NCBI RefSeq assembly: GCF_014633365.1
Contig: NC_068348.1
Coordinates: 17,626,311 to 17,690,310 of the forward strand
Direction: 5' to 3'
From: Diospyros lotus
Taxonomy: Eukaryota; Streptophyta; Magnoliopsida; Ericales; Ebenaceae
Length of the DNA: 64,000 bases
Positions 55,601 through 63,736 of this stretch are shown piece by piece. The notes beneath the pieces are model-generated. The model had not been told where the DNA came from. It worked only from the letters and a program-made list of their open reading frames with translations, and did no database searches. The number at the start of each line of letters is the position of its first letter. The first letter of the stretch is position 1. The translations under genes and the position numbers were made by a program.

Positions 55601-58600
55601 TAGATACCTTTCCTAGTCCTTGCTCACCATTGTGAGCCATCCTCAAGCAATGCCCTAACCTAAGTTATCATAGGCTATCTTTAGTGGCTGCAGCTTATCC
55701 ACAGAACCTGCAAGCATGCACCACATAACCTCTATTCTTGAGGGTTGCTACCATCTCTCTAAGAGATCCTTGCAACTCTTAGGACTTCAATTCTCACTAT
55801 CTAATTATTCCTAAGGACATTAGGCTTTCTATTACAACAGGGATATATTTTACAACTTCTTAATAATCTGGAATAGCTCCACCATGCTTCCTAATTTCTC
55901 CCATCTCCAAATTCCCTTAACCTTACTTTGATGCCTAGACAAACCATTCCCCCATCCACCATGACTCTATGGGTAAATACCCTTTTCCTATGAGAATTAC
56001 ACCCTAACCCTAGGACCTATGCTATTTTTACTGCATACCTAGAAAGACTATAGGACATCCGCACTCTCATAGCCAAAACCACACATGGTGTTTGAACATT
56101 TGGGGTTGGTTCTTTCTTGGGATTCTTTCTTCCTATTTGGGCAATTCTTCTTCATATGCCCTTCTTCATGGCAATGAAAGCATTTAATCACTTTCTTATT
56201 GATTTCTTTTCTCTTATCACAGATTTCCTTTTTCTGTTCATCCGTAAGGGATTCTGGTGGTTTTTCTCACTGCCTAAGGCCTCTTCCAGCCCTAAATTTC
56301 CTAGCAAAGCCCTCATCTTCATCTTCCAAAGGCCGAAATCATTCTGGCCATCAAACTTCTCTATGTCATACCTAGTGGCAGCCATTATTTGACACTATTC
56401 TATGACCGAGAATCAAAACAGAAGAAATCTTGATGAATCTTGATACTAGAAATAGGCTCTGATACCAATTTGTTATACCAATTTGTTATATCTAGGGTTG
56501 CTGGAACTAATTTCTTGGATAGAAATTCTACCACACTTACTCTCACACACTCACGGATTTGATCTAAGGAACAGATTTAATAGAATCAACAGAAAATAAA
56601 ATAGAAAACAGAATTAAACCAAACAAGAAACACAAACCACACATCCACAAGAACATCAAGATTATCCTGGTTTATGCCATGTGAATGGCACTACATCCAG
56701 CCTCTAAGATCCTCCTGAGAGCAGTCTTTATTTCCAGAAAATGATCAGTATAGTAGCAGCCCTTCTCTCCCTTCTATTCCCGAGCGCCCCAATTGTTTTC
56801 CCCCAAGATTACAAAGCTAACAGCCCTAGCCTTTCTCTCAGAAACAATCAGCACTCGTTACAAACAGAAAAATGAGAACTCTCTCTCCATTTGCTACCCC
56901 TTGCCCTCTATTTATAATAGGAGGCAGAACCCCAATGAAGACTTTCAAATATTTACAGTTTACACCCCCAACTTATCACTAATTACAGTTTGGGTTACAA
57001 CTTCTATTTAATACCTCATTGGCCCTCAAAAAACACTGTCATAACTGATCTTATTTAATCTATACTCTAGACAACATTTTAACACAACAGAAATTGCAAA
57101 CTCAACTACAAAAGAAAGAGATGGTTAAGTTAATGGGGTTAAACTATTCAATATAATATCGGAAGGGCAAGGAGAACATGGCAGCAGATGCCCTCTCAAG
57201 ACGTTATGAACATGGAAACTTGGCAGCCATTACTATGGTAGTGCCAGATTGGTGTAAGGAGGTAGTGGATAGCTATAAAGGAGATGAGTAGGTGCAAGAA
57301 CGCATGCAAGAAGTGGCGGTAAGGCCACAAGAGACTAGGGGTTACACTCTAAGAGAAGGGCTGCTGCGACTACAAGGCAGAGTGGTCATAGGTTGTAAGA
57401 AGGACTTGAGGAAAAAAATACTACAGTTGCTGCATGAGTCTCCTTTAGGGGGACATTCGGGAGTCTAAAACACTTATTTAAGGATTAAACAGCTATTCCA
57501 TTGGCCAAAATTGAAGGCTGACGTGAAGGAGTTTACACATCTTGAGATACTTGTAAGAGGTGCAAGTGTGAAAATGTCGCTTACCCTGGGTTGCTTCAGC
57601 CCTTACCAATACCTGACCAAGCTTGAACTAGTGTTTCCATGGATTTTATCGAGGGGCTACCTAAGTCAGAAGGGAAGGATAGTGTGCTGGTGGTGGTCGA
57701 TAGGTTCACTAAATTTGCACACTTCATAGGGTTGGCTCACCCCTATACGGCCCAAGAAATGGCCAGAGCTTTCATGGACAGAATAGTGGCCTTGCATGGG
57801 GTGCCGAATGTGATCATATCAGACAAGGACAAAATATTTACCAGCGTCATGTGGCAAGAACTGATGAGGTCAATTGGGATAAAACGCAATATGTCGACTG
57901 CCTACCACCCTCAAACAGATGGGCAAACGGAGAGGGTAAACCAGAATCTAGAAACCTATCTTAGGTGCATTTGTATCCTACACCCTAACCAGTGGTACAG
58001 ATGGCTTGCTTTGGCCCAGTGGTGGTACAACTCTACCCACCACACCACCTTAAAATGTCTCCCTTCGAAGCTAATTACGGTTACAAACCCCTAATATTAC
58101 CAACCATAGGAGGGCAAACTACAATGGCATCAATGGAAGAATATTTGTGGCAAAGGAAGGTGGTACTTCGACAGCTCAAGAAGGAATTGGACTCGGCCCA
58201 AGACAAAATGAAACAATATGCAGATCGGAGCAGAAGCGACAAAGAATTGGAGGTTGGGGAGAAGGTTTATTTACGATTGAAGCATCCCTATTTGAAATCC
58301 CTTACTCAAGGACTAGTTACTAAACTAACCCCTCAGTATTTTGGGTTGTTCACTATCTTAGCTAAGGTGGGAAAGGTGGCCTACCAATTACAACTCCCTG
58401 AAGGATCCCGAATGCATCCCATCTTCCATGTTTCTCTCTTAAAAAGGTCATCGGGCAAGGAGCAGGTCAACCCCGAGCTACCGTCCTTGCCTAAAGAAAA
58501 GAAAATGGTGGAAGAACCATAAGTAATATTGGACAGGAGGGTGATCCATAACCATGGGGTCCCTCTCATTCAGGTGTTGGTCAAGTGGTAGGGCGAAGAC

Positions 58601-61600
58601 AAGGGAAGCAACACCTAAGAATATTTGCCAAGCCTTCTTCAACGATTTCCCAAGGCAGCCAGTCTCAGTATTTCTTGAGGACAAGAAATTGTTCGAGGAA
58701 GGGGCAATTGTCACACACGGTGACAATGGCACGACATCAGCCTATGCGGATCTGTTTTAGTGGTCTTTCCTTTTATGCTATGTTATTATATTTTTAATTA
58801 CTTTATGCAATTGTACTCGCTGGAATATGATAGCTGTAAGAAGATAGGATTTTTTTAGGCAGGGTCCACGTGTAAAGGGGCCTAGGAAAAGACAAAAGAG
58901 TTGGTTATGAGAGGTGGGATCTGTTGTGGCAGCACCCCATGCTAGGGGCCTATATAACCCCTAGACCCAGCTTGTAGAGGCTATGCAAAAACAAAGAATC
59001 TTATTCTCTTTCTCAACTATGCCTCTCTCTCTCTCTCTCTCTCTAAAATCTCTCTCTCTCTCATTTGCTTGCCTTCTCCTAAGATCCCTATTGACCTACT
59101 AATTCATACCGAATTAGTAGGTTGCATCCTTTGTCACCCCAGGGTTTGTGACACATTTCTATCCATGGTAATACAATACCTGTAGGAATCTCAAAGTGTC
59201 TACAAAGTACTAGGAGTCAAATTGCAAGTACCCACTTCAAAGTACAAGGAATCTCAAATTGTCTCCAAAGTACAAATTGCAAGCATACAAGCAAATGTCA
59301 ATTGCACTTTGTAAGAATCTCAATTTGTCTCCAAAGTACTAGCGATTTAAGATAATTGAAAAAATAGTCTTTGTGGCTTACAAACTAAGGCTACTAGAGA
59401 ATTTAAGAATTCATCCTATGTTCCATGTCAAGAGAAAGAAGATAGGAGTGTCACAACCCCAAGGATATAATAGTAAATATAATAGTAGTTGTAGTTTAAT
59501 GCATTTATTGCATTGTAGTCTAGTGTAGTTGTTCATATTGTACCTTTCAGTTACAACTAAAACTGAAAGATAGAGAACTACAAATAGGTTATCAGTTAGA
59601 GGATTGTGTTTAATTGTTGAATGATATCAGAATTTCAGTCATCTCTCTCTACAATTCTCTCTTGATTTCTCCCTGATCTTCTCTCTCTTTCTCTATTCTT
59701 TCTAAATTCTCCCTCCGTTCTTCTGAAATCTCCCTCCCTTTATGTTCTCTCTCCCTTGGTTTCTTCCAATTTCCACTTAAAACTCTAGATTAAACCTAAA
59801 TCCCTCACATTTGGTATCAGAGTCAGCGATTCTCAATTATGATTTCAGCAATTCTTAGCAACTAAATTTAGATTTTGAAGCGCAGAGTAAGGCAATTCTT
59901 GGCTACTGATTTATCTATTTCCACTGTTGATTGAGGCGGATTCAAGTTTACTGAATTTAGATCTAGGCAAACACTACAAGTAGTTCAGAGGTAAAGTTAA
60001 TGATTCTCGGTTGATTGATCCAAGCGATCCTTAGCAGTTAATCCAGAGCAACCGATCCTAGGTTGCTGACTTGTGAGGCGATCGATTCTCATTCAGGCAA
60101 ATCATAGCAGCTATTTCAGAGTCAATCGATTCTCAGGAGTTAGGTGTTATGTGACTCTTGGAGACAGATTCAGGGGCAGATTTAGCTCGAAGAATTTAAA
60201 CTGAGGAAATGGAAGAAGGTACTCGCATGAAGTAGTTGGAGGCAATGTTGGATGTTCTGGAGCTAGGTTTAAAGCAGACTCGAGAGGAGATGAGTCTTGG
60301 CAGAGAGGAGAATCCAGTGACCGGAGAAGCTAAGTAAACCTTGGAAATAAGTGTACAAACAATTGACAGAAAATTTAGAACAAATTTACTAACTTCAACC
60401 AAAAGCTGGATGACTTAATGATTATGATTTCAAAGAGGTTTTAGGTCAGTTTACCAGTGGAATTTCTTTCAAGTTCCAATGTAGAACCAATTCAAGCAAG
60501 CACTGGAATCCTACCTAATGCTTCCAGTTTGCAAGAAGCTGATGAATTACCTACACTGGATCAGGTAATTCCAACTGAAGGATCATTCATCTATGAGGAA
60601 ACTAGTGCTGGAGTCCTTCCTTAGATTTCTGACTTACAGGAATTTGAGGAGCAATCTGAATTGGTAAAAAAACATTGATTCTTTAGATATTCCAACTATA
60701 AACCATGTTAGAGATGAAAGTTGCGATGAACAGAATCATGTGTCCGATGAGATGTATGCCTTTGGCATCTATTCTAGGTTGAATCAAGTCTTTGATGCTC
60801 CACATGAAGTCAAAGATGATCTAATTGGGCAATCAGAACCAGAACAATCTTATATTGGCTCCAAGGAAACTGATTGTAAGGCTAATGAGGTCCTAAGACT
60901 AGGAATTTTGGACTTTTGGACTCTAGAAAATCATTACAGGAGGTTTAAATCTAGATATGGAGGTCATGTTTCAGCCATTGAGGAACCTACAAAACATCCT
61001 CGTCTCCTCCTATGCAGTCAGGATGCCAAGAAAGGAATGGCAATTGTAGGAAAAATCACTACAATGACATTGGAGGAGAAATCAGTTAAAGATGAACCTT
61101 TAGTGCACGCTAGCAACTAGGATGCAACAGATGCTTTTAAAGCACTGTTGGAATCTGTAAATGTTGAATCCAACTGGACTTAGAAGCAAGCAATGCAAAT
61201 AATCATCAATGACAGGAGGAATGGGGCTTTAAGAACTTTTGGTGAGTGTAAACAGTAAAATAATGAGTAACCTGGACCAAAGAAAGAAGCTAGAGGCTGG
61301 GGAAAGGCATAATGACTGCATGAAGATCGAGGATATCACTGGAACTTCTGTTGAGAGGAAAACAAATAGATTTTTGAGGAAAGTTTAGAATACAGATCAA
61401 CTGGAAAAAGAGAAAAAGTCAAGAAGGAGAAAAAAAAAAAAAAGAGGAAAAAGAAAAGAGAATGGAACAAGAGAAGGTGAAGGAACAATATGAGAAGGAT
61501 GAATCAGATAGAGAAAACAAGGATCGGATGAAGAAACAACGACACAGTTGTTGTAATTTCTTGGGGATAAGAAATCTCTCAAGGAGTAGGGCCCAATGAT

Positions 61601-63002
61601 ATAATAGTAGTTGTAGTTTAATGCATTTAATGCATTGTACTCTAGTGTAGCTGTTCATATTGTACCCTTCAGTTACAACTAAAACTGAAAGATAGAGAAC
61701 TATAAATAGGCTACCAGTTAGAGAGGATTGCAATTAATTGTTAAATGATATCAGAATTTCAGTCATCTGTCTCTACAATTCTCTCTCGATTTCCTCTTTG
61801 ATTTCTCCCTAATCTTCTCTCTCTTTCTTTGTTCTTTCTGAATTCTCCCTCTATTCTTCTGAATTCTCCCTCCCTTTCTGTTCTCTCTCCCTTGGTATCT
61901 TCCAATTTCCTCTTAAAACCCTAGGTTAAACCTAGATCCCTAACAAGGAGTTTATGAACATATTCAGCCATTGTTGCCAATGACTCTGGAAGGGAATATC
62001 TCCATGAATGAGTAAAAGAAATAGAGAAGGGGCTCTCGTTTGTTGTGGCTGGAGGGGGGGAAGATGGTTGTCATGTGCCTACTAACAAGCATGGAGCAGG
62101 CAGCTGGAGCAAGTGAAAGTCTTTATTTTTTTTCTGTTTTTTTTGCACAGCCTTTTCTTTAACAACAGTTAGCTACACTCCAGGCTACTGTTATGGCATT
62201 CAAAAAAGACTTTGAACTATTTTATTTGTTTGCAGCAGTAGTATGTTAACATTAGAGGGACAAGTAGTTAGATTTGTATTTTATAAATAATTTTTGACAG
62301 TTGAATGAAGAATGCTAATTGATTGTTGCCATCATCTCTCTTTGAGAGCAGAATACGGAGGCTTAGTTTTCCTCAAATTAAACCATCCAAATAAAATAAC
62401 CCACCTCTATTTTTCCCACACCTTTGACCATCCCAGCGACCACGCCATGGGCAAGCACAGGCATTATCAAGCCAAAAAAGAGCCTACATTAACCCACGAA
62501 ACCATAACCCGCTCCTAAAAACAACCACGCTACAATAAGCCCCAATTCTAAAAGTGGGCCTAACTCTTCACGAGTCCTCAGTTGTCCAGGCAATTGGTAC
62601 ACTCAAACAAAAACGTTTAACAATCAGCGGGAGCACTTTATTACGACATAAAAGACGGTTACATTTGCCAGGAATATCAGAATTCCAGATTGTGTAAAAA
62701 GAACATTGAACACAAACAGTGTAAGGAGAAAGGCAGAGAATGAAACCTGAAGGCTGAAGGTTTAATGTCTTGAAAAGCAACAACCTTCTCATCCTGCAAG
62801 ATCCCCACCCACCATCAACAAATTTACACAAGCTTTTCAGATAATTAAGCACACGCACAGTGTGTGTGTGTGTGTAAATACATATATATATATATATATC
62901 TATAGGGAGAGAGAGAGATCGGACGGAGTGGAGGAGAGGGGTGGAGGTGGAAGAGCGGGCGATTTGACAGAAGATGCAGGAAGTCGATGCCGGCACCGAC
63001 AT
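37656..63002 (-). CDS. HINT4: HINT4-type histidine triad nucleotide-binding protein, six exons, 153 residues
   Basis: Exons on the minus strand: 63002-62925, 62793-62747, 38793-38717, 38593-38527, 37952-37875, 37770-37656 (TGA). All have GT-AG borders and matching phases, total 462 nt. The protein begins [15 protein letters not shown], the CxxC start of the HIT/HINT fold, runs through [15 protein letters not shown] and [12 protein letters not shown], and carries the active-site triad in [13 protein letters not shown] (His-x-His-x-His). It ends [15 protein letters not shown]. This order and the short C-terminal extension match plant HINT4. Family members cleave AMP-linked substrates; the Arabidopsis protein is reported to act on adenosine 5'-phosphosulfate. 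The striking feature is intron 2, about 23.95 kb (38794-62746), packed with retrotransposons. The exon sequences themselves show no damage. If the intron cannot be spliced, the two halves would be a gene split by insertions. Confidence 0.88.
38456..38475 (+). repeat. Poly-C tract of 20 followed by A9, HINT4 intron 4
   Basis: Twenty consecutive C then nine A on the plus strand (poly-G in the transcript), about 50 nt inside the donor of intron 4. Confidence 0.9.
40115..40466 (-). pseudogene. RTE-type LINE, 3' remnant (part 1)
   Basis: On the minus strand it reads [13 protein letters not shown], then [22 protein letters not shown], and the RTE-type 3' tail TTGTGGGATTAAGGCTTTGA followed by TTGTTGTTGTTAG. 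These are the last conserved blocks of a plant RTE reverse transcriptase ORF, riddled with stops. The upstream part of the same element continues at 45113-45227, so Copia A inserted into it. Confidence 0.55.
40467..40650 (+). repeat. 5' LTR of Copia A
   Basis: 184 bp, followed directly by the primer site. Contains a 10-bp AT-rich palindrome CTATTAATAG used as part of its promoter region. Confidence 0.75.
41461..44935 (+). pseudogene. Copia A polyprotein (protease, integrase, RT, RNase H), broken
   Basis: Order along the plus strand is that of Ty1/Copia. The protease ([15 protein letters not shown], 41619-41663) comes first. Integrase follows (HFRLGHLP near 42049, [10 protein letters not shown] near 42217-42246, [14 protein letters not shown] near 42282-42323, [13 protein letters not shown] near 42512). 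The RT region is next ([19 protein letters not shown] near 43729, then LYVDDIIVL near 43980). RNase H closes the series ([18 protein letters not shown] near 44274-44327, YTDAHYGGS near 44464, [10 protein letters not shown] near 44761). At least six stops or frameshifts interrupt it, so it makes no complete product. Confidence 0.85.
44941..45112 (+). repeat. 3' LTR of Copia A
   Basis: 172 bp, preceded by a purine tract; lacks a short stretch present in the 5' copy. Confidence 0.75.
45113..45227 (-). pseudogene. RTE-type LINE remnant (part 2)
   Basis: Minus strand reads [19 protein letters not shown] and then [10 protein letters not shown], which corresponds to the RTE block immediately upstream of the piece at 40115-40466. 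Copia A sits between the two parts. Confidence 0.5.
45228..45548 (-). repeat. 3' LTR of Copia B
   Basis: 321 bp with 6-bp inverted termini; adjacent purine tract supports the orientation. Confidence 0.65.
47549..47889 (-). mobile_element. Solo LTR C inside Copia B integrase
   Basis: 341 bp from TGTCAGAATTC to CCCATGACA, flanked by GTCTC (47544-47548) and GTCTT (47890-47894), a 5-bp duplication with one mismatch. On the minus strand it begins TGTCATGGGCC, like the LTRs of elements 1-3. No internal sequence remains, so it is the product of LTR-LTR recombination. The integrase reading resumes on both sides. Confidence 0.8.
48050..48696 (+). mobile_element. Solo LTR D inside Copia B integrase
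   Basis: 647 bp with TGTTGA...TTAACA ends, flanked by ATCTC (48045-48049) and ATCTG (48697-48701). Removing it rejoins the integrase (KAVMQ to MTKAM). It contains TATATAAAG near 48214 and a GAGAGAGAG leader. No internal region. Orientation is taken from the TATA motif. Confidence 0.75.
49085..49294 (-). pseudogene. Ty3/Gypsy integrase scrap
   Basis: Minus strand reads [20 protein letters not shown] and a degraded continuation of the H(G)xPxxIxSDRD block of Gypsy integrases. It is cut on the right by Gypsy E (49295). Confidence 0.65.
49295..49704 (+). repeat. 5' LTR of Gypsy E
   Basis: 410 bp; has a CCTATATAACCCC promoter motif near 49538-49550 and a CT microsatellite near 49590-49612. Confidence 0.9.
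49751..51400 (+). pseudogene. Gypsy E gag and protease, broken by stops
   Basis: Starts [15 protein letters not shown], then a coiled coil ([20 protein letters not shown]), the gag core ([30 protein letters not shown] near 50248-50362), [19 protein letters not shown] near 50572-50628, and a CCHC knuckle [14 protein letters not shown] near 50872-50913. The aspartic protease follows with [15 protein letters not shown] near 51101-51145. Early stops (for example near 49811 and 50398) and a frameshift near 50790 break the frame. Confidence 0.85.
51574..52851 (+). pseudogene. Gypsy E reverse transcriptase and RNase H (5' part), split by Copia F
   Basis: The RT reads [16 protein letters not shown] near 51989-52036, [15 protein letters not shown] near 52107-52151, and the catalytic box [11 protein letters not shown] near 52190-52222 (the YxDD-equivalent FFDD). 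RNase H begins [19 protein letters not shown] near 52618-52674 and ends at the insertion site [13 protein letters not shown]. Frame breaks occur near 51890, 52162 and 52519. Confidence 0.88.
52852..53452 (-). repeat. 3' LTR of Copia F
   Basis: 601 bp; ends in the TAACA/TGTTA inverted termini. Confidence 0.9.
53453..56090 (-). other. Non-coding interior of Copia F
   Basis: No open frame of note on either strand and no RT or integrase motif. On the element's sense (minus) strand it is purine-rich and composed of many short similar words (AGG, TAGG, GGAAG). This looks like a large-retrotransposon-derivative type interior rather than decayed pol. Confidence 0.6.
56100..56385 (-). pseudogene. Copia F gag, N-terminal domain and zinc knuckle
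   Basis: Minus-strand ATG at 56385 gives [20 protein letters not shown], then [16 protein letters not shown], the N-terminal signature of Copia gag (UBN2-like). After a shortened middle it reads [14 protein letters not shown], a CCHC knuckle, at about 56185-56144. The usual 200-odd residues between the two are missing, so this is an internally deleted gag. Confidence 0.8.
56484..57084 (-). repeat. 5' LTR of Copia F
   Basis: 601 bp; a 13-bp duplication (TGTTATACCAATT at 56471-56483) precedes it on the plus strand, next to the primer site. Confidence 0.9.
57085..58708 (+). pseudogene. Gypsy E integrase and chromodomain-like end
   Basis: Resumes after Copia F with the linker [14 protein letters not shown] near 57164-57205. 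A zinc-binding start is partly recognisable. The integrase core has all three catalytic acidic positions in context: [20 protein letters not shown] (57643-57702), [15 protein letters not shown] near 57801-57845, and [17 protein letters not shown] near 57903-57953. The C-terminal module [20 protein letters not shown] then HVSLLK (58368-58445) leads to a chromodomain-like QVLVKW at about 58571-58588, interrupted by stops. Confidence 0.88.
58709..59153 (+). repeat. 3' LTR of Gypsy E
   Basis: 445 bp, with a longer CT tract (about 59023-59062) than the 5' copy. Followed by the CATTT duplication. Confidence 0.9.
59185..59345 (+). repeat. Imperfect tandem repeats around AATCTCAAATTGTCTCCAAAGTAC
   Basis: Three units begin near 59190, 59248 and 59305, each with GAATCTCAA(A/T), TTGTCTCCAAAGTAC and a variable tail containing TGCAAGTA or TTGCA. 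Confidence 0.7.
59353..59448 (+). pseudogene. Older Gypsy integrase C-terminal remnant (part 1)
   Basis: Reads [10 protein letters not shown] then [13 protein letters not shown], the linker just after the integrase of Gypsy elements (compare VGKVAYQLQ and [10 protein letters not shown] in Gypsy E). It is interrupted by LTR element G at 59449 and resumes at 61946. Confidence 0.6.
59449..59809 (+). repeat. 5' LTR of element G
   Basis: 361 bp; CT-rich leader; ends CCCTCACA two bases before the primer site. Confidence 0.85.
60209..61250 (+). pseudogene. gag-like interior of element G
   Basis: From ATG 60209 it reads MEEGTRMK, a stop, [19 protein letters not shown], resembling the coiled-coil start of gag in element 1. 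A later open stretch (60740-61120, 126 codons) is acidic and not recognised. Stops separate the pieces. Confidence 0.5.
61591..61945 (+). repeat. 3' LTR of element G
   Basis: Aligns to the 5' LTR from GATATAATAGTAGTTGTAG onward and ends CCCTAACA. Confidence 0.75.
61946..62050 (+). pseudogene. Older Gypsy integrase C-terminal remnant (part 2)
   Basis: After removing element G the frame continues [19 protein letters not shown], the stretch that follows FHVS.LKK in Gypsy integrases. It fades out by about 62050. Confidence 0.5.
62051..62746 (-). other. HINT4 intron 2, 5' portion
   Basis: No transposon recognised. This is the part of the intron next to the donor of exon 2. Confidence 0.4.
62859..62903. 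repeat. GT and TA microsatellites in HINT4 intron 1
   Basis: (GT)n at about 62861-62873 followed by (TA)n at about 62881-62899. The intron is only 131 bp, so length changes here could affect splicing. Confidence 0.85.
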
Positions 63003-63197
63003 TCCCCTTGCCTCCGTCGGCGGCGAAAATTATTTCATGGGTTTACCAACGCAGATTTGCATTGGCTCGCAAGGAACACCAATCTCTTAATCATGGCCTG
63101 CCCCAAAAAAATAACATCTAACCCACCCGCGGATCCAAATTATTACGAAAAATAAAAAATAAAAAATAAAAAAAATACAAAGAACGGATACATGAAT
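63003..63197 (-). promoter_or_regulatory. HINT4 5' leader and promoter
   Basis: Upstream of the ATG at 63002 the sequence is GC-richer for about 60 bp (leader) and then AT-rich. No convincing TATA box. The right limit is set by the start of Harbinger-like sequence near 63198, so the promoter is short or overlaps the transposon. Confidence 0.4.
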
Positions 63198-63736
63198 AAG
63201 GCTGATTCCAACGTAATTATTTTATTCTAATTTTTATGATATTATAAATAATTTATTTTCTATTTTAATTTTATCTCAAAAACTGTGTCGGATCTAATCA
63301 CACTTTTTATCTTTTTCTTTATTTTATTTATTTAATAATAAATTTTAATTTTATTTATTTTATTTTACATATAATCTTCACTATTATAAGAATTTAATAT
63401 TTATTTTATAATTTAATAATAAATATTATGATATTAAATATTAATAATATTTAATATATTTTTAAATCACTTTACTAATATTTTTTAAAAACAATTATTT
63501 AGCAAAATTGTTTAAAATAATTCCATAATGATAAATTTAAAATTTTAATATGTTAAAATTAAAATTCCAACAATTATCGTATTCCAACAACGGTCATATT
63601 TAAACAGTTTATAAATAAATAATTCATTTGATCAACAAATTTATAATCCACAAATCTAAAACACCAACTGTCATCACCATTCTTTATTAATCTCACATTA
63701 GTCATCGTGTCCAACAACATCCGTATATTATTTCAA
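63198..63736 (+). mobile_element. PIF/Harbinger element, 5' non-coding end
   Basis: AT-rich DNA leading to the transposase start. A possible terminus TAAGGCTGATTCCAACG is at 63198-63214, compatible with a TAA duplication and the GG..TTCCAA end type. The other end lies beyond the window. Confidence 0.4.

Larger units (their letters stand above)
52852..57084 (-). mobile_element. Copia F, gag-only LTR element nested in Gypsy E
   Basis: Two 601-bp LTRs (52852-53452, 56484-57084), TGTTATATC to TTTTAACA, with perfect CAACA target duplications (52847-52851, 57085-57089). By hand count they differ at about eight positions. The primer site TGGTATCAGAGC (complement of 56456-56467) near the right LTR and a purine tract near the left LTR place it on the minus strand. 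The interior encodes only a gag start and zinc knuckle; about 2.6 kb of non-coding, pyrimidine-rich sequence (plus strand) follows. It relied on proteins from another element. Confidence 0.9.
49295..59153 (+). mobile_element. Gypsy E, near-complete Ty3/Gypsy element with Copia F nested inside
   Basis: LTRs 49295-49704 (410 bp) and 58709-59153 (445 bp), both TGTCACACACGG to TTTGTGACA; the length difference is mainly an expanded CT microsatellite in the 3' copy. Perfect CATTT target duplications lie at 49290-49294 and 59154-59158. Primer site TGGTATCAAAGC at 49708-49719; purine tract GAGGAAGGGGCAAT at 58695-58708. Gag, protease, RT, RNase H, integrase and a chromodomain-like end are all recognisable, in Gypsy order, but with several stops. 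Copia F (52852-57084) splits the RNase H region. Confidence 0.92.
59449..61945 (+). mobile_element. LTR element G, short gag-only retrotransposon
   Basis: 5' LTR 59449-59809 (TGTCACAACCCC to CCCTCACA), primer site TGGTATCAGAGT at 59812-59823, 3' LTR about 61591-61945. Perfect AGGAG target duplications occur at 59444-59448 and 61946-61950. The start of the 3' LTR is blurred by change. The 1.8-kb interior carries a gag-like start and nothing of pol. Confidence 0.85.
38794..62746 (-). other. Intron 2 of HINT4, about 24 kb
   Basis: Transcript-strand donor AG-gtttca (62746) and acceptor gatag (38794-38798), joining an Arg codon in phase 2. Contents in plus-strand order: plain intron sequence 38794-40114 (the block 39350-39800 is pyrimidine-rich and unassigned), RTE remnant, Copia A, Copia B with two solo LTRs, a Gypsy integrase scrap, Gypsy E with nested Copia F, an older Gypsy remnant split by LTR element G, and plain sequence 62051-62746. 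Confidence 0.85.

Noticed and set aside
53453..56090. Possible decayed RT or integrase in the interior of Copia F.
   Set aside because: Both strands were scanned for the usual Copia blocks (DVKTAFL, YVDD, GTTNHMT) and none was found.
4323..63002. Idea that the HIT zinc-finger gene and HINT4 form a functional pair because both are called HIT.
   Set aside because: The names are unrelated (a zinc-finger family versus the histidine triad); they are 10 kb apart on opposite strands with other genes between them.
62862..63155. 97-codon plus-strand frame over HINT4 exon 1.
   Set aside because: Antisense shadow of exon 1 and a microsatellite; begins in GT/TA repeats.
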